Counted from the first letter of the stretch, positions 18,043-26,621 are shown. The stretch: DNA of 64,000 nucleotides from Pseudomonas anatoliensis (GCF_017976235.1 NZ_JACVHC010000001.1:744001-808000); one strand, 5' to 3'. Notes: generated by a model not told the origin, from the letters alone. Program-made: numbers and translations.

Positions 18043-19110
18043 TCAGGGCTGCGTTTCACGCTCCAGCAGTTGCCGTTTACGCTCCACACCCCAGCGATAA
18101 CCGGAAAGATTGCCATCGCTGCGCACCACGCGATGGCAAGGAATCGCGACGGCCAACCGATTGGCACCGCATGCCTGAGCCACGGCGCGCATGGATGTCG
18201 GTGCGCCGATGCGTTGGGCAATGTCGGCGTAGCTGGCGGTGCTGCCAACCGGGATTTCCCGTAGCGCCTGCCAAACGCGCTCCTGAAATGCCGTGCCCCG
18301 CACGTCCAGCGGTAGCTCGAGGCCAATGGCCGGGGCTTCGATAAAGCCGACGACTTTGGCGATCAATTGCTCAAACTCCGCATCGGCGCCAATCAGATTG
18401 GCTTTGCGGAACTGGTCCTGCAGATCACACACCAGTTGGTGAGGATCGTCGCCCAACAAAATCGCGCAAACTCCGCGCTCGCTTTGCGCCACCAGAATCG
18501 CCCCGAGCGAGCATTGTCCGACGGCAAAACGAATGTCGTTGTTTTGCCCGGCGGCGCGGTAGTCACCGGGTTTCATTCCCAGCAGGTGATCGGCGCTTTC
18601 ATAGAAACGACTGTTGGAATTGAAACCTGCGTCATACAACGCGTCGGTCACTGAGCCGCCGTCTGCCAGGCGTTCACGCACGCGGCGCGAGCGGTGGGCG
18701 CTGGCGTAACCCTTGGGGGTCAATCCTGTCGCGGCTTTAAACACGCGGTGAAAATGAAACGGGCTCAGACCGGCCGTTGCAGCAAGTTCATTGAGCGCGG
18801 GCAAAGTGTCGGCGGACTCGATCTGCCGGCATGCTACCGCCACAACCGCGGCGTGTTGCGCGAGCACATCGCTCTGATCCTTGCTGGCCCTTTTGCTCGG
18901 CCGGTAGCCGGCGGCTTCAGCCTCAAGCGCCGTATCGAAAAACTCCACATTCTGCGGTTTCGGCAAGCGCGCAAGACTGCTTGGGCGACAGTAGATGCCG
19001 GTGGTTTTCACCGCATAGACAAACGTCCCGTCCGCCCGCGCATCCCGCGCAACAACAGCGGCCCAGCGTGGATCGTCTTCAATGTCGAGCGTGGTCGAAA
19101 ACGTTTTCAT
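18043..19110 (-). CDS. ada: Ada-type O6-methylguanine-DNA methyltransferase/AraC regulator with degenerate zinc site
   Basis: 355 aa with full Ada architecture: N-terminal methylphosphotriester domain (1-80), AraC HTH (about 85-185: LSPFHFHRVFKAATGLTPKGY) and C-terminal methyltransferase with IPCHRVV (acceptor Cys325). In E. coli Ada four Cys (38, 42, 69, 72) hold zinc and Cys38 accepts the methyl group. Here only the first remains (GIYCRPS, Cys41); the others are Ser45, Ser72 and Ala75 (RPSKRAS). DNA codons confirm this (AGC AGT; AGC AAA AGG GCC). The N-terminal repair and sensing function is therefore probably lost or altered, while base repair should be intact. Lies 87 bases downstream of alkB on the same strand. 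Confidence 0.92.
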   Translation of the reverse strand: MKTFSTTLDIEDDPRWAAVVARDARADGTFVYAVKTTGIYCRPSSLARLPKPQNVEFFDTALEAEAAGYRPSKRASKDQSDVLAQHAAVVAVACRQIESADTLPALNELAATAGLSPFHFHRVFKAATGLTPKGYASAHRSRRVRERLADGGSVTDALYDAGFNSNSRFYESADHLLGMKPGDYRAAGQNNDIRFAVGQCSLGAILVAQSERGVCAILLGDDPHQLVCDLQDQFRKANLIGADAEFEQLIAKVVGFIEAPAIGLELPLDVRGTAFQERVWQALREIPVGSTASYADIAQRIGAPTSMRAVAQACGANRLAVAIPCHRVVRSDGNLSGYRWGVERKRQLLERETQP

Positions 19111-19197
19111 GATGGCTAATCCGTTGACCTGTTTGATTCAGGTTAACCAGCGTTGGTGAACACAACACTCCGGGCCTTGCGGTCAAACTTTCAAGGG

Positions 19198-19863
19198 TCA
19201 TCCGGCAATACGAAAAGTCAGATTGATGCGTTGTTCACCAAGCTGCGGATGCTGCCCTTGCTTGATCGGTAAAACACCGTGGAACCGCAAGCGATCGACA
19301 CCGCCCCAAACCACCATGTCGCCATGCAGCAGGGGAATCCGCTGGCTCTTGTCACCACGAGCGAAACCGCCAAACAGAAACATTGCCGGCAAGCCCAGCG
19401 ACAGCGAAACGATCGGTGCAGCGTAGGCGTTTTCGTCTTTGTCCTGATGCAATGACATCTTGGCGCCGGGCATATAGCGGTTGATCAAGCAGGAGTCGGC
19501 TTTGAAATCAGAAAAACCGGCCTCCTGCGCCGCGGCCTCTGCCAGATCGGCAAATACCGGCGGCAGCTCCGGCCAGGGCAAACCGCTGAGAGGATCGACC
19601 CTTGAGTAACGATAGCCGCTGCGATCAGTGATCCAGCCCAGTTGCCCGCAACTGCTGGTGCCCACCGACATGCTGAAACCGCCCGGCGTGACCATGTGGC
19701 GCAGTGGGGCAGCGAGCAGGACGGCGTCCAGCGCCGGTAGCAATTGATCGGTCAGCCGCAAGGCGAATCCGCGCAGTACCCACGATTGCTCACCGATCTG
19801 TTCGGCGCGGGGTTGCGGCGCGGGTTCGTGGTCAGCGAACAGATCGAAAGTGTGCGGTTGCAT
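19198..19863 (-). CDS. alkB: AlkB alpha-ketoglutarate-dependent DNA dealkylase
   Basis: 221-aa Fe(II)/2-oxoglutarate dioxygenase that reverses 1-methyladenine and 3-methylcytosine. The HxD iron pair is in SLHQDKDE, the third His in LRFHGVLP, and the oxoglutarate-binding Arg in RINLTFR; NRYMPGAKM and VSLSLGLPAMFLFGG are family hallmarks. ATG at 19863 (MQPHTFDLF) is preferred to an in-frame TTG at 19875. Upstream of ada on the same strand, forming an alkylation-repair pair. Confidence 0.94.
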   Translation of the reverse strand: MQPHTFDLFADHEPAPQPRAEQIGEQSWVLRGFALRLTDQLLPALDAVLLAAPLRHMVTPGGFSMSVGTSSCGQLGWITDRSGYRYSRVDPLSGLPWPELPPVFADLAEAAAQEAGFSDFKADSCLINRYMPGAKMSLHQDKDENAYAAPIVSLSLGLPAMFLFGGFARGDKSQRIPLLHGDMVVWGGVDRLRFHGVLPIKQGQHPQLGEQRINLTFRIAG

Positions 19864-19904
19864 GGCGATCACCAAAACCTTGCGGCAGTCATTCTGTCGG
19901 TGCG

Positions 19905-20081
19905 TTACAGCGCCTTGCTGACGGCGATATCGCTGATCACATCTTCAGTCTGCCCGTGGATTGCGTCGAGAGCAGCCTTGGCTTCTTCCTCGGTGCCGTT
20001 TTCCAGTTGCGCGAACTCGAAACGGCGCTCGCCGTTGAGCTTGTACTTGATGACGTATTTGGTCGTTTGGGCCACGGTCAT
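19905..20081 (-). CDS. Conserved small protein, 58 aa
   Basis: Short frame from ATG at 20081 to TAA at 19905-19907 that begins MTVAQTTKYVIKYKLNGERR and ends SDIAVSKAL. AGG lies about nine bases before the ATG. It has balanced, protein-like composition with an acidic helix (ENGTEEEAKAALDAIHG) and alternating beta residues, not the skewed composition of an antisense shadow. No annotated family known to me. It sits between alkB and the DUF1883 gene, both on the same strand. Confidence 0.65.
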   Translation of the reverse strand: MTVAQTTKYVIKYKLNGERRFEFAQLENGTEEEAKAALDAIHGQTEDVISDIAVSKAL

Positions 20082-20109
20082 GAATACCTGTCTGTGTGGG
20101 CGGGGCGGC

Positions 20110-20412
20110 TCAGCTGAGTTTGGAGCTGGAGCGGCGGATGATCTTGATCGAATGCGTCAGCGTCGGTTTGCGTGTAACGCTGATTGCCCGGGTGGTGACG
20201 GTGTCGATGGTGATGTTCCAGAAACCGGTGCTCGGCGCGGTGATGCGGGCCGGGAACGTGTCGAAAGCGCCGCCGTGGTAGGAGTGACGACCGCCATTTT
20301 TGAAGCTGCGGAAGTTGGCGTCGCTCATCAAACGGATGTTGCAGGTTTGCGAGCATTGGATGACGACGATGTCGTCTTCGTTGAGGTGTTCGCGCTGGTG
20401 AATGAATTTCAT
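20110..20412 (-). CDS. DUF1883 domain protein
   Basis: 100-aa protein beginning MKFIHQREHLNEDDIVVIQCSQ; the ATG at 20412 has a GGAGG site, and the longer frame to 20487 does not. The pattern CNIRLMSDANFRSFKNGGRHSYHGGAF then PAR-PSTGFWNITID is that of DUF1883, a small beta-sandwich family. Soluble, function unknown. Ends 28 bases before the 58-aa gene, so the two may be co-transcribed. Confidence 0.82.
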   Translation of the reverse strand: MKFIHQREHLNEDDIVVIQCSQTCNIRLMSDANFRSFKNGGRHSYHGGAFDTFPARITAPSTGFWNITIDTVTTRAISVTRKPTLTHSIKIIRRSSSKLS

Positions 20413-20622
20413 GGGCGCCTCCAGAAGGGCTTTTTCTACAAAATCAAAACGATAGCTTGTAATTGGGCGCAGTTTATCAGCCTGCACGGGTTATTATCTG
20501 GCCGTCGGGCGTTGGTTTGACAATTTTGAACAGATATTCGCGATTGGATGCGGGTTAAATGCAGAAGGCCCCGGAGAAAAACGGCATATGTGCTGTCGGA
20601 CGGTCTTTAACGGAGGTTTTTT

Positions 20623-20979
20623 ATGAAGTGGGGTGTGGTGTGTCTGCCGTTGGTTTTGGCTATGGGTGGTTGTGCGAACGTTTCCGAAATCAATGAAACG
20701 CTACCGACCGTGAGCGTAATTTCCGGCAAGAAGCCCCATGAGTATGCGCAGTGCCTGACCGAAAAACTGGCGGACAGCCGCGGCGCGCTGCAGATACAGC
20801 CGCAAAAGGAGGGGGTTCGCGTGATTGTTCCGGGCAAACTGTCCTCTGGCCCCGCCGCCGTGTTTGATATCGAAGATCGCTCCGGCGGTAGCAGTATCAA
20901 GCTGCATGAGCGCATGTCGAATGTGCCGGTGCGCCCACGTGATGTGCGTAACGCGGCCAACGCCTGTATTTCCGGCTGA
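20623..20979 (+). CDS. Small lipoprotein, 118 aa
   Basis: ATG preceded by CGGAGG. Lipoprotein signal VCLPLVLAMGGC with Cys17 at the lipobox; the next residues are Ala-Asn, favouring outer-membrane sorting. The mature part (YAQCLTEKLADSRG ... GPAAVFDIEDRSGGSSIKLHERM ... NAANACISG) has two Cys that could form a disulfide. Monocistronic with a strong terminator. Function unknown. Confidence 0.8.
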   Translation: MKWGVVCLPLVLAMGGCANVSEINETLPTVSVISGKKPHEYAQCLTEKLADSRGALQIQPQKEGVRVIVPGKLSSGPAAVFDIEDRSGGSSIKLHERMSNVPVRPRDVRNAANACISG

Positions 20980-21002
20980 TAGACTATTGGTCATCAGCAT
21001 CA

Positions 21003-21036
21003 ATGCCGTCACAGTCATGCTGTGACGGCATTTTCA
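21003..21036 (+). terminator. Terminator after the 118-aa lipoprotein
   Basis: ATGCCGTCACAG (21003-21014), loop TCATG, CTGTGACGGCAT (21020-21031), then TTT: perfect 12-bp stem. Confidence 0.88.
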
Positions 21037-21050
21037 TTTCTGGAGTCGCG

Positions 21051-21281
21051 ATGAAGCGAGAGCAAGTGCGGGAACGCCATGCAGAGGGCCTGATCTCTGC
21101 CACACATGTCATTCAGAACCCGGCAAATTCCGGGGAATGGATCGTATTTTTCAAGAAAAGCGCCGGGCGCAGTTATTTCCTGGTGGACGATAACGACGAA
21201 GTCGAGTCTTTCAATCGGCTCGACGATCTGATCGAAGTCGTACGCGGACTCGGGATCAAGTTCGCGGAAATTCACATGTAG
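21051..21281 (+). CDS. Conserved hypothetical protein, 76 aa
   Basis: Starts MKREQVRERHAEGLISA after TGGAG. Short mixed alpha/beta protein (WIVFFKKSAGRSYFLVDDNDEVESF, LDDLIEVVRGLGIKFAEIHM), acidic, no signal peptide. It is convergent with the lipoprotein gene that ends 3 bases away on the other strand. I do not recognise a function. Confidence 0.7.
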   Translation: MKREQVRERHAEGLISATHVIQNPANSGEWIVFFKKSAGRSYFLVDDNDEVESFNRLDDLIEVVRGLGIKFAEIHM

Positions 21282-21284
21282 AGT

Positions 21285-21572
21285 CTATTTGCAGACCACT
21301 ACCACGCTGCGGTTTTTGTAGTTGCCGACATCGACGCCCAAAGTTTTTTCGCTTTCCTTCGGCGCCGGTGTGCCGTCAGTGCCGACGATGCGGTAGCCCG
21401 TGCCTGCGCAGGAGGCGTCAGCCTTTTCATAGCAGGTGGCCCAGGAATTGGCTTCACCGGAGCAGTCGATGGTCAGCCCCTGTTCGCCGTTGTTCAGGGT
21501 GGTCGGTTGGGATGTGGCGCAGCCGCTCAATACCAGTACCGCGATCAGTGGCAAAAATCTGTTCATGTTCAT
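21285..21572 (-). CDS. Small lipoprotein, 95 aa
   Basis: Lipoprotein signal FLPLIAVLVLSGC with lipobox LSGC. The mature protein has four Cys (TIDCSGEANSWATCYEKADASC, final VVVVCK), likely disulfide-bonded in the periplasm, and a GYRIVG core. Start at 21572 or two codons later. Similar small proteins are common in Pseudomonas; function unknown. Confidence 0.75.
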   Translation of the reverse strand: MNMNRFLPLIAVLVLSGCATSQPTTLNNGEQGLTIDCSGEANSWATCYEKADASCAGTGYRIVGTDGTPAPKESEKTLGVDVGNYKNRSVVVVCK

Positions 21573-21676
21573 AGTTGTGTCGTCTTCAGCGGTGGGGGAC
21601 TAGACGCTCTGACAGCGCCGGTATGAAAAGGTTATAGCGATTGGCCACTTGTTTTCGACGGTCGTGTGTCAGGCAC

Positions 21677-21703
21677 AAAAAAGCCCTGCTCACGGCAGGG
21701 CTT
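21677..21703 (-). terminator. Terminator after the 61-aa gene (minus strand)
   Basis: Minus strand AAGCCCTGC (21703-21695), loop, GCAGGGCTT (21689-21681), followed by T residues. Confidence 0.82.
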
Positions 21704-21721
21704 GCGGCGCTTCGCAGCAGA

Positions 21722-21907
21722 TCAGTCCTGATCTTTGCCGCGGCGCTTTGCCGACGCAGGGGTGTCAGTGAATACCGACGCTACATCAGTCGCCATCTGC
21801 TCGCTGTCGAAAGGCCCGGCAATGTGTTCGCCATTGGTCGTGGTGAGCGTCCACTTTCCGTCTTTCTTGTCGATTACATACCCGTTGATGATTTTTACGG
21901 CGGCCAT
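21722..21907 (-). CDS. Conserved hypothetical protein, 61 aa
   Basis: Frame MAAVKIINGYVIDKKDGKW followed by TLTTTNGEHIAGPFDSEQMATDV, with a basic tail (AKRRGKDQD). It looks like a small beta-hairpin plus helix protein, and an intrinsic terminator follows 19 bases later. No family assignment; probably real because of composition and terminator. Confidence 0.6.
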   Translation of the reverse strand: MAAVKIINGYVIDKKDGKWTLTTTNGEHIAGPFDSEQMATDVASVFTDTPASAKRRGKDQD

Positions 21908-22165
21908 CTAATCTGTCTCGTTCGCTGATTCAAAGTCGCCATGATACCGGCAAAATGTTCACAATGGGGGCGATGAGCGTATGGTAATCCAGCTCGTCGG
22001 TCACTTTGAGCTACGCTGAGCGATGGTCTGCAGATGCCGATGGAACTATCGGCGAGAATATTTCTCTATGTTGGCATCGGTTAGCCAGTGCGGGGCATTG
22101 TAAGGTGCACGCCGCCTGATTAGACTGCGCCGAAACTCGTACACACAGCCTTTTCAAGGACTTAT

Positions 22166-23005
22166 ATGATCAAGAAATGCTTGTTCCCAGCAGCCGGTTA
22201 CGGTACTCGCTTCCTGCCAGCGACTAAAGCCATGCCTAAAGAAATGCTGCCGGTGGTAAACAAGCCACTGATCCAGTACGGCGTTGAAGAAGCTCTGGAC
22301 GCTGGCCTGACTGAAATCTCGATTGTTACCGGTCGTGGCAAGCGCGCCCTGGAAGACCACTTCGACATCAGCTACGAGCTGGAAAACCAGATCAAAGGCA
22401 CCGACAAGGAAAAATACCTGGTCGGCATCCGCAAACTGCTGGACGAATGCTCGTTCTCCTACACCCGTCAGACTGAAATGAAAGGCCTGGGCCACGCCAT
22501 CCTGACGGGGCGCCCACTGATCGGTGACGAACCGTTCGCCGTGGTACTGGCGGATGACCTGTGCGTCAACCTCGAAGGCGACGGCGTACTGACCCAGATG
22601 GTCAAGCTGTACAAGCAGTTCCGCTGCTCGATCGTGGCCATTCAGGAAGTCGATCCGCAAGAAACTCACAAGTACGGCGTAATTGCCGGTGAGATGATTC
22701 GCGACGACATCTACCGCGTTCACAGCATGGTCGAGAAGCCAAAGCCGGAAGATGCGCCATCGAACCTGGCAATCATCGGTCGCTACATCCTGACTCCGGA
22801 CATTTTTGACCTGCTTGAGCAGACCGAGCCAGGCAAGGGCGGCGAAATCCAGATCACTGACGCCCTGATGAAACAAGCCCAGAACGGCTGCGTAATGGCC
22901 TATAAGTTCAAGGGCAAGCGTTTCGACTGCGGTGGCGCTGAAGGCTACATCGACGCGACCAACTTCTGCTTCGAGAACTTCTACAAGACTGGCAAGGCTT
23001 ACTAA
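22166..23005 (+). CDS. galU: UTP--glucose-1-phosphate uridylyltransferase
   Basis: 279-aa enzyme forming UDP-glucose for LPS, exopolysaccharide and trehalose pathways. The nucleotidyltransferase start MIKKCLFPAAGYGTRFLPATKAMPKE is split here by motif: AAGYGTRFLPATKA, KPLIQYGVEEA, VVLADDLC and EKPKPEDAPSNLAI. AAGGA lies before the ATG; a hairpin terminator follows. Monocistronic. Confidence 0.97.
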   Translation: MIKKCLFPAAGYGTRFLPATKAMPKEMLPVVNKPLIQYGVEEALDAGLTEISIVTGRGKRALEDHFDISYELENQIKGTDKEKYLVGIRKLLDECSFSYTRQTEMKGLGHAILTGRPLIGDEPFAVVLADDLCVNLEGDGVLTQMVKLYKQFRCSIVAIQEVDPQETHKYGVIAGEMIRDDIYRVHSMVEKPKPEDAPSNLAIIGRYILTPDIFDLLEQTEPGKGGEIQITDALMKQAQNGCVMAYKFKGKRFDCGGAEGYIDATNFCFENFYKTGKAY

Positions 23006-23030
23006 GAGCGCTTGATTCGTCTGTACGAGA

Positions 23031-23056
23031 AAGCCACCTTCGGGTGGCTTTTTCAT
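23031..23056 (+). terminator. galU terminator
   Basis: AAGCCACC (23031-23038), tetraloop TTCG, GGTGGCTT (23043-23050), then T-rich sequence. Confidence 0.9.
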
Positions 23057-23134
23057 TTTCAGCCCTCATATGGATGGCAGTGCTTGCCCAATGGATGTCT
23101 GCAGGTATGCTGATCGCCTGCCGAGGAGATAGAG

Positions 23135-24493
23135 ATGGCCTACGATTTTGACCTTTATGTGATTGGTGCCGGTTCCGGCGGTGTGCGGGCTGCGCGGTTT
23201 GCTGCTGGTTTCGGCGCGAAAGTAGCGGTGGCTGAAAGCCGTTATCTGGGCGGGACCTGCGTCAACGTGGGTTGCGTGCCGAAGAAGCTGCTGGTTTACG
23301 GCGCGCATTTCGCCGAAGACTTCGAGCAGGCGTCCGGTTTCGGCTGGAGTCTGGGTGAGGCGAATTTCGATTGGGCGACGCTGATCGCCAACAAGGATCG
23401 CGAGATCAATCGCCTCAATGGCATTTATCGCAATCTGCTGGTGAACAGCGGCGTGACCCTGCACGAAGCGCACGCGAAGATCGTTGGTCCGCATGAAGTC
23501 GAGGTCAACGGTGAGCGTTTCACCGCGAAAAATATCCTGATCGCTACCGGTGGCTGGCCGCAGATTCCAGAGGTTCCGGGGCATGAACATGCGATCGGTT
23601 CCAATGAGGCGTTTTTCCTCAAAGAACTGCCCAAGCGCGTATTGGTGGTGGGTGGTGGTTATATCGCGGTCGAGTTTGCCGGAATCTTCCACGGCCTAGG
23701 CGCCAACACCACATTGCTGTATCGCGGCGATCTGTTCCTGCGCGGCTTTGATGGTTCGGTGCGCAAGCACTTGCAAGAAGAGCTGACCAAGCGCGGCATG
23801 GATCTGCAATTCAACGCCGACATTGCACGCATCGACAAGCAGGCGGACGGTAGTTTGAAAGCCACGCTCAAGGATGGTCGAGTGCTGGAGGCTGATTGCA
23901 TTTTCTACGCGACCGGTCGCCGTCCGATGCTGGACAACCTGGGGCTGGAAAACACCGATGTCCAGCTCACCGACAAAGGTTTCATCAAGGTCGATGAGCA
24001 ATACCAGACCACGGAACCTTCGATTCTGGCGTTGGGCGATGTAATTGGTCGTGTGCAACTGACGCCTGTGGCATTGGCCGAGGGCATGGCGGTGGCGCGG
24101 CGTCTGTTCAAGCCGGAGCAATACCGTCCGGTGGATTACAAGATGATCGCGACGGCAGTGTTCAGCCTGCCGAACATCGGCACGGTCGGTTTGACCGAAG
24201 AAGAGGCGCGCGAAGCGGGTCACGACGTGGTGATCTTCGAGAGCCGTTTCCGGCCGATGAAGCTGACCCTGACTGAGTGTCAGGAGAAAACGCTGATGAA
24301 GCTGGTGGTCGACGGCAAGACTGACAAGGTTCTTGGCTGCCACATGGTCGGTCCGGACGCGGGCGAGATCGTCCAGGGCCTCGCGATTGCGCTGAAGGCT
24401 GGCGCAACCAAGCGCGACTTCGACGACACAATCGGGGTGCACCCGACGGCCGCCGAAGAGTTTGTCACCATGCGTACACCGGTCGGCGCTTAA
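23135..24493 (+). CDS. gor: Glutathione-disulfide reductase
   Basis: 452-aa FAD/NADPH disulfide reductase keeping glutathione reduced. FAD site [14 protein letters not shown], redox-active [18 protein letters not shown] site [13 protein letters not shown], second FAD motif [18 protein letters not shown] and the C-terminal HPTAAEE catalytic His. GAGGAGAT upstream of the ATG. Its stop overlaps by 4 bases the stop of the convergent coiled-coil gene. Confidence 0.96.
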   Translation: MAYDFDLYVIGAGSGGVRAARFAAGFGAKVAVAESRYLGGTCVNVGCVPKKLLVYGAHFAEDFEQASGFGWSLGEANFDWATLIANKDREINRLNGIYRNLLVNSGVTLHEAHAKIVGPHEVEVNGERFTAKNILIATGGWPQIPEVPGHEHAIGSNEAFFLKELPKRVLVVGGGYIAVEFAGIFHGLGANTTLLYRGDLFLRGFDGSVRKHLQEELTKRGMDLQFNADIARIDKQADGSLKATLKDGRVLEADCIFYATGRRPMLDNLGLENTDVQLTDKGFIKVDEQYQTTEPSILALGDVIGRVQLTPVALAEGMAVARRLFKPEQYRPVDYKMIATAVFSLPNIGTVGLTEEEAREAGHDVVIFESRFRPMKLTLTECQEKTLMKLVVDGKTDKVLGCHMVGPDAGEIVQGLAIALKAGATKRDFDDTIGVHPTAAEEFVTMRTPVGA

Positions 24494-25506
24494 GCGTCTT
24501 TCGCTTTGGCCGAGTCTGGCGCTGCCGCAACGGTAGCCGCCAGACGCAGGCTGTCTTCCAGACTCGCTTGAGCCTTGGTCAATTCCTTTTCCAGTGACTG
24601 ATTCAGCAGCGTCTGCTCTTCGACGCTCTGCTTGAGTGTCTGGCTTTCCAGTGTTGCCACGCGCAGACGTTCCTGGAGGAGGGTGCGCTCGCTGTCGACG
24701 CGGGTGGCTTGCTCCAGCAATTGATCCTGGCGCTGGTTGCTCTGCTTGAGCTGATCTTGCATCAGGCTGAGTTCGCGTTGAGTGCCGCGGTTCTCGGTGA
24801 GCAAGCGTTCGTTGTCACGATGCAGTTGGGTAATTTCATCCTGGCGTACCAGCGCGCTTTGCTGCGCCTGACGCAACTCCGCCTGAATCTGCTGCACCTG
24901 GCCCTCGTGGCGGCTCTGCTCCTGCTCGCGCTGTTCCTTGGTGGCGTTGCGGTAGTGCTCCAGTGCATCGCGGGCATGCAGGTGCTTTTCTTCCAGCGAG
25001 CGGATCTGCTCGTCCTTGTCCTGCAAGCGCAATTCAAAGTCGGCCAACGCCTGATTCAGCCCGGCATTGCGGGTTTGCTCGGTTTGCAGCATCGAGCGGG
25101 TGTTGCCCAGCGCTTCCGATTCGCGCTCCAGTGCCGCGCCTTGAATCTCGTGCTGGTGCTCCAGTTGCTCGAGAGCGTGGCGAACCTGTTTCAGTTCGGA
25201 TTCGAGTGCCTCGCGTTGCTCCTCAAACTGCTCGCGAGCCTGTTCGATGGGTTCTTGCGCCTGCTCTTTAAGGCGCTGAGCAAGGCGCGAAACCAGTGCG
25301 GTCAGCTCGTCATCAATAGGCTCTGCCGACGCTTCGATTGGCTGAGCGCCGTCATCCAGCTCTTTCAGATAACGATGGATCGTGGTTTTCGAGCCGGTAT
25401 TGCCCATTTCAATGCGTACTGCATCGATGCTCGGGTGTTCGCCGCGGGCCAGGATCGCTGTGCGCGCGATCTGAACCAGTGCTTTGGTAATGCCGCCACG
25501 GGCCAT
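24490..25506 (-). CDS. KfrA-like coiled-coil DNA-binding protein (TnpT-like)
   Basis: 338 aa. N-terminal helix-turn-helix domain of the KfrA_N type (about 1-60: [41 protein letters not shown]) followed by an uninterrupted coiled coil rich in E, Q, R and L (about 80-320). It is divergent from a tyrosine recombinase gene across a 176-base region. In Tn4651 the recombinase TnpS and the coiled-coil auxiliary protein TnpT (332 aa as I recall) are arranged in exactly this way around the resolution site; the match in size, fold type and orientation suggests this is a TnpT homologue or a related chromosomal regulator. It could also simply autoregulate, as KfrA does. Confidence 0.85.
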   Translation of the reverse strand: MARGGITKALVQIARTAILARGEHPSIDAVRIEMGNTGSKTTIHRYLKELDDGAQPIEASAEPIDDELTALVSRLAQRLKEQAQEPIEQAREQFEEQREALESELKQVRHALEQLEHQHEIQGAALERESEALGNTRSMLQTEQTRNAGLNQALADFELRLQDKDEQIRSLEEKHLHARDALEHYRNATKEQREQEQSRHEGQVQQIQAELRQAQQSALVRQDEITQLHRDNERLLTENRGTQRELSLMQDQLKQSNQRQDQLLEQATRVDSERTLLQERLRVATLESQTLKQSVEEQTLLNQSLEKELTKAQASLEDSLRLAATVAAAPDSAKAKDA

Positions 25507-25524
25507 GTGAACTCCTACGTTTAC

Positions 25525-25560
25525 GTACTGTGGTACATGCCACTAAAGTACGCAGTGTAC
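25525..25560. repeat. Cluster of GTAC motifs in the divergent intergenic region
   Basis: GTAC occurs four times in 36 bases (25525, 25533, 25548, 25557), giving imperfect direct and inverted repeats such as GTACTGTGGTAC and GTACGCAGTGTAC. It lies within 60 bases of the coiled-coil gene start, suitable for an operator or accessory binding sites. Confidence 0.55.
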
Positions 25561-25605
25561 CATGCTTAAAATAAAGTTAAATCTTTGATATTTAAGAGGC
25601 GGGAT

Positions 25606-25625
25606 ATACTGGTATTACCCAGTGT
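25606..25625. other. Candidate recombination core site
   Basis: ATACTGG (25606-25612), 6-base centre TATTAC, CCAGTGT (25619-25625): arms are inverted repeats matching at 6 of 7 positions, the geometry of a tyrosine-recombinase crossover site. It is 58 bases before the recombinase ATG. Function is inferred from context only; it could be an operator. Confidence 0.4.
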
Positions 25626-25682
25626 CAGACGGCAAAATGCGTTTCGATACCCTTGAATCAGTACGCCAGCGAGAAACAGCCC

Positions 25683-26621
25683 ATGAGCGATCTGGATCGC
25701 TATCTGCAAGCCGCCACCCGTGACAACACCCGCCGCAGCTATCGCGCCGCCATCGAGCATTTCGAAATTACGTGGGGTGGGTTTCTACCGGCCACAGCCG
25801 ACAGCGTTGCGCGGTATCTGGTCGAGCATGCGGGTGTGCTGGCGATCAATACGTTGAAGCTGCGTCTGTCGGCACTGGCGCAGTGGCACAACAGCCAGGG
25901 TTTTGCCGACCCGACGAAAGCCCCTGTGGTGCGCAAAGTGTTCAAAGGCATTCGGGCGCTGCATCCGGCGCAGGAAAAACAGGCCGAACCTTTGCAATTG
26001 CAGGATTTGCAGAGAGTCATCGACTGGCTGGAGCAAGAAGCTCAGGTTGCGAAGGCGCAGCAGGATCGTCCGTCATTGCTCAAGGCATATCGGGATCGCG
26101 CGCTGGTTCTGCTGGGCTTCTGGCGCGGCTTTCGCAGCGATGAGTTGTGCCGCTTGCAGATCGAGCATGTACAGGCGCACGCCGGCAGCGGCATCACTTT
26201 GTATCTGCCGCGCAGCAAGGGTGATCGGGAAAACCTTGGTCAGACGTATCAAACTCCGGCACTGCTCAAACTCTGTCCGGTGCAGGCTTATATCGACTGG
26301 ATCAACGAGGCTGCGCTCGTGCGCGGCCCGGTATTTCGCAGCATCGACCGCTGGGGCAATTTGAACGAGGAGGGCCTGCACGCCAACAGCATCATCCCGT
26401 TATTGCGTCAGGCGCTGGAACGCGCCGGGATTGCCGCCGAACGCTACACCAGTCACTCATTGCGCCGCGGCTTTGCAACCTGGGCCCATCAAAGTGGCTG
26501 GGACCTTAAATCGTTGATGAGTTACGTCGGCTGGAAGGATATGAAGTCAGCCATGCGCTATGTTGAAGCCAGCCCATTCCAGGGGATGGCTCGGATTACG
26601 GATAAACCGGTTACGCCCTAG
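25683..26621 (+). CDS. Tyrosine recombinase (TnpS-like), catalytically complete
   Basis: 312 aa from the ATG at 25683 (an upstream TTG at 25653 is possible). N-terminal SAM-like core-binding domain (LDRYLQAATRDNTRRSYRAA), then the catalytic domain with all active-site residues: Arg151 (GFRSDEL), Lys179 (RSKGD), His258 and Arg261 (SHSLRRGF), Trp284 at the second His position (VGWKD), and Tyr293 (AMRYVE). It should therefore be active. It is divergent from the KfrA-like gene and not next to a tRNA, transposase or phage gene, so it is not an ordinary integrase of an island. The gene pair fits the TnpS/TnpT type of cointegrate-resolution module. Confidence 0.9.
   Translation: MSDLDRYLQAATRDNTRRSYRAAIEHFEITWGGFLPATADSVARYLVEHAGVLAINTLKLRLSALAQWHNSQGFADPTKAPVVRKVFKGIRALHPAQEKQAEPLQLQDLQRVIDWLEQEAQVAKAQQDRPSLLKAYRDRALVLLGFWRGFRSDELCRLQIEHVQAHAGSGITLYLPRSKGDRENLGQTYQTPALLKLCPVQAYIDWINEAALVRGPVFRSIDRWGNLNEEGLHANSIIPLLRQALERAGIAAERYTSHSLRRGFATWAHQSGWDLKSLMSYVGWKDMKSAMRYVEASPFQGMARITDKPVTP

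Noticed and set aside
22154..23056. 300-codon minus-strand frame opposite galU
   Set aside because: Shadow of a strongly codon-biased gene; no motif or RBS.
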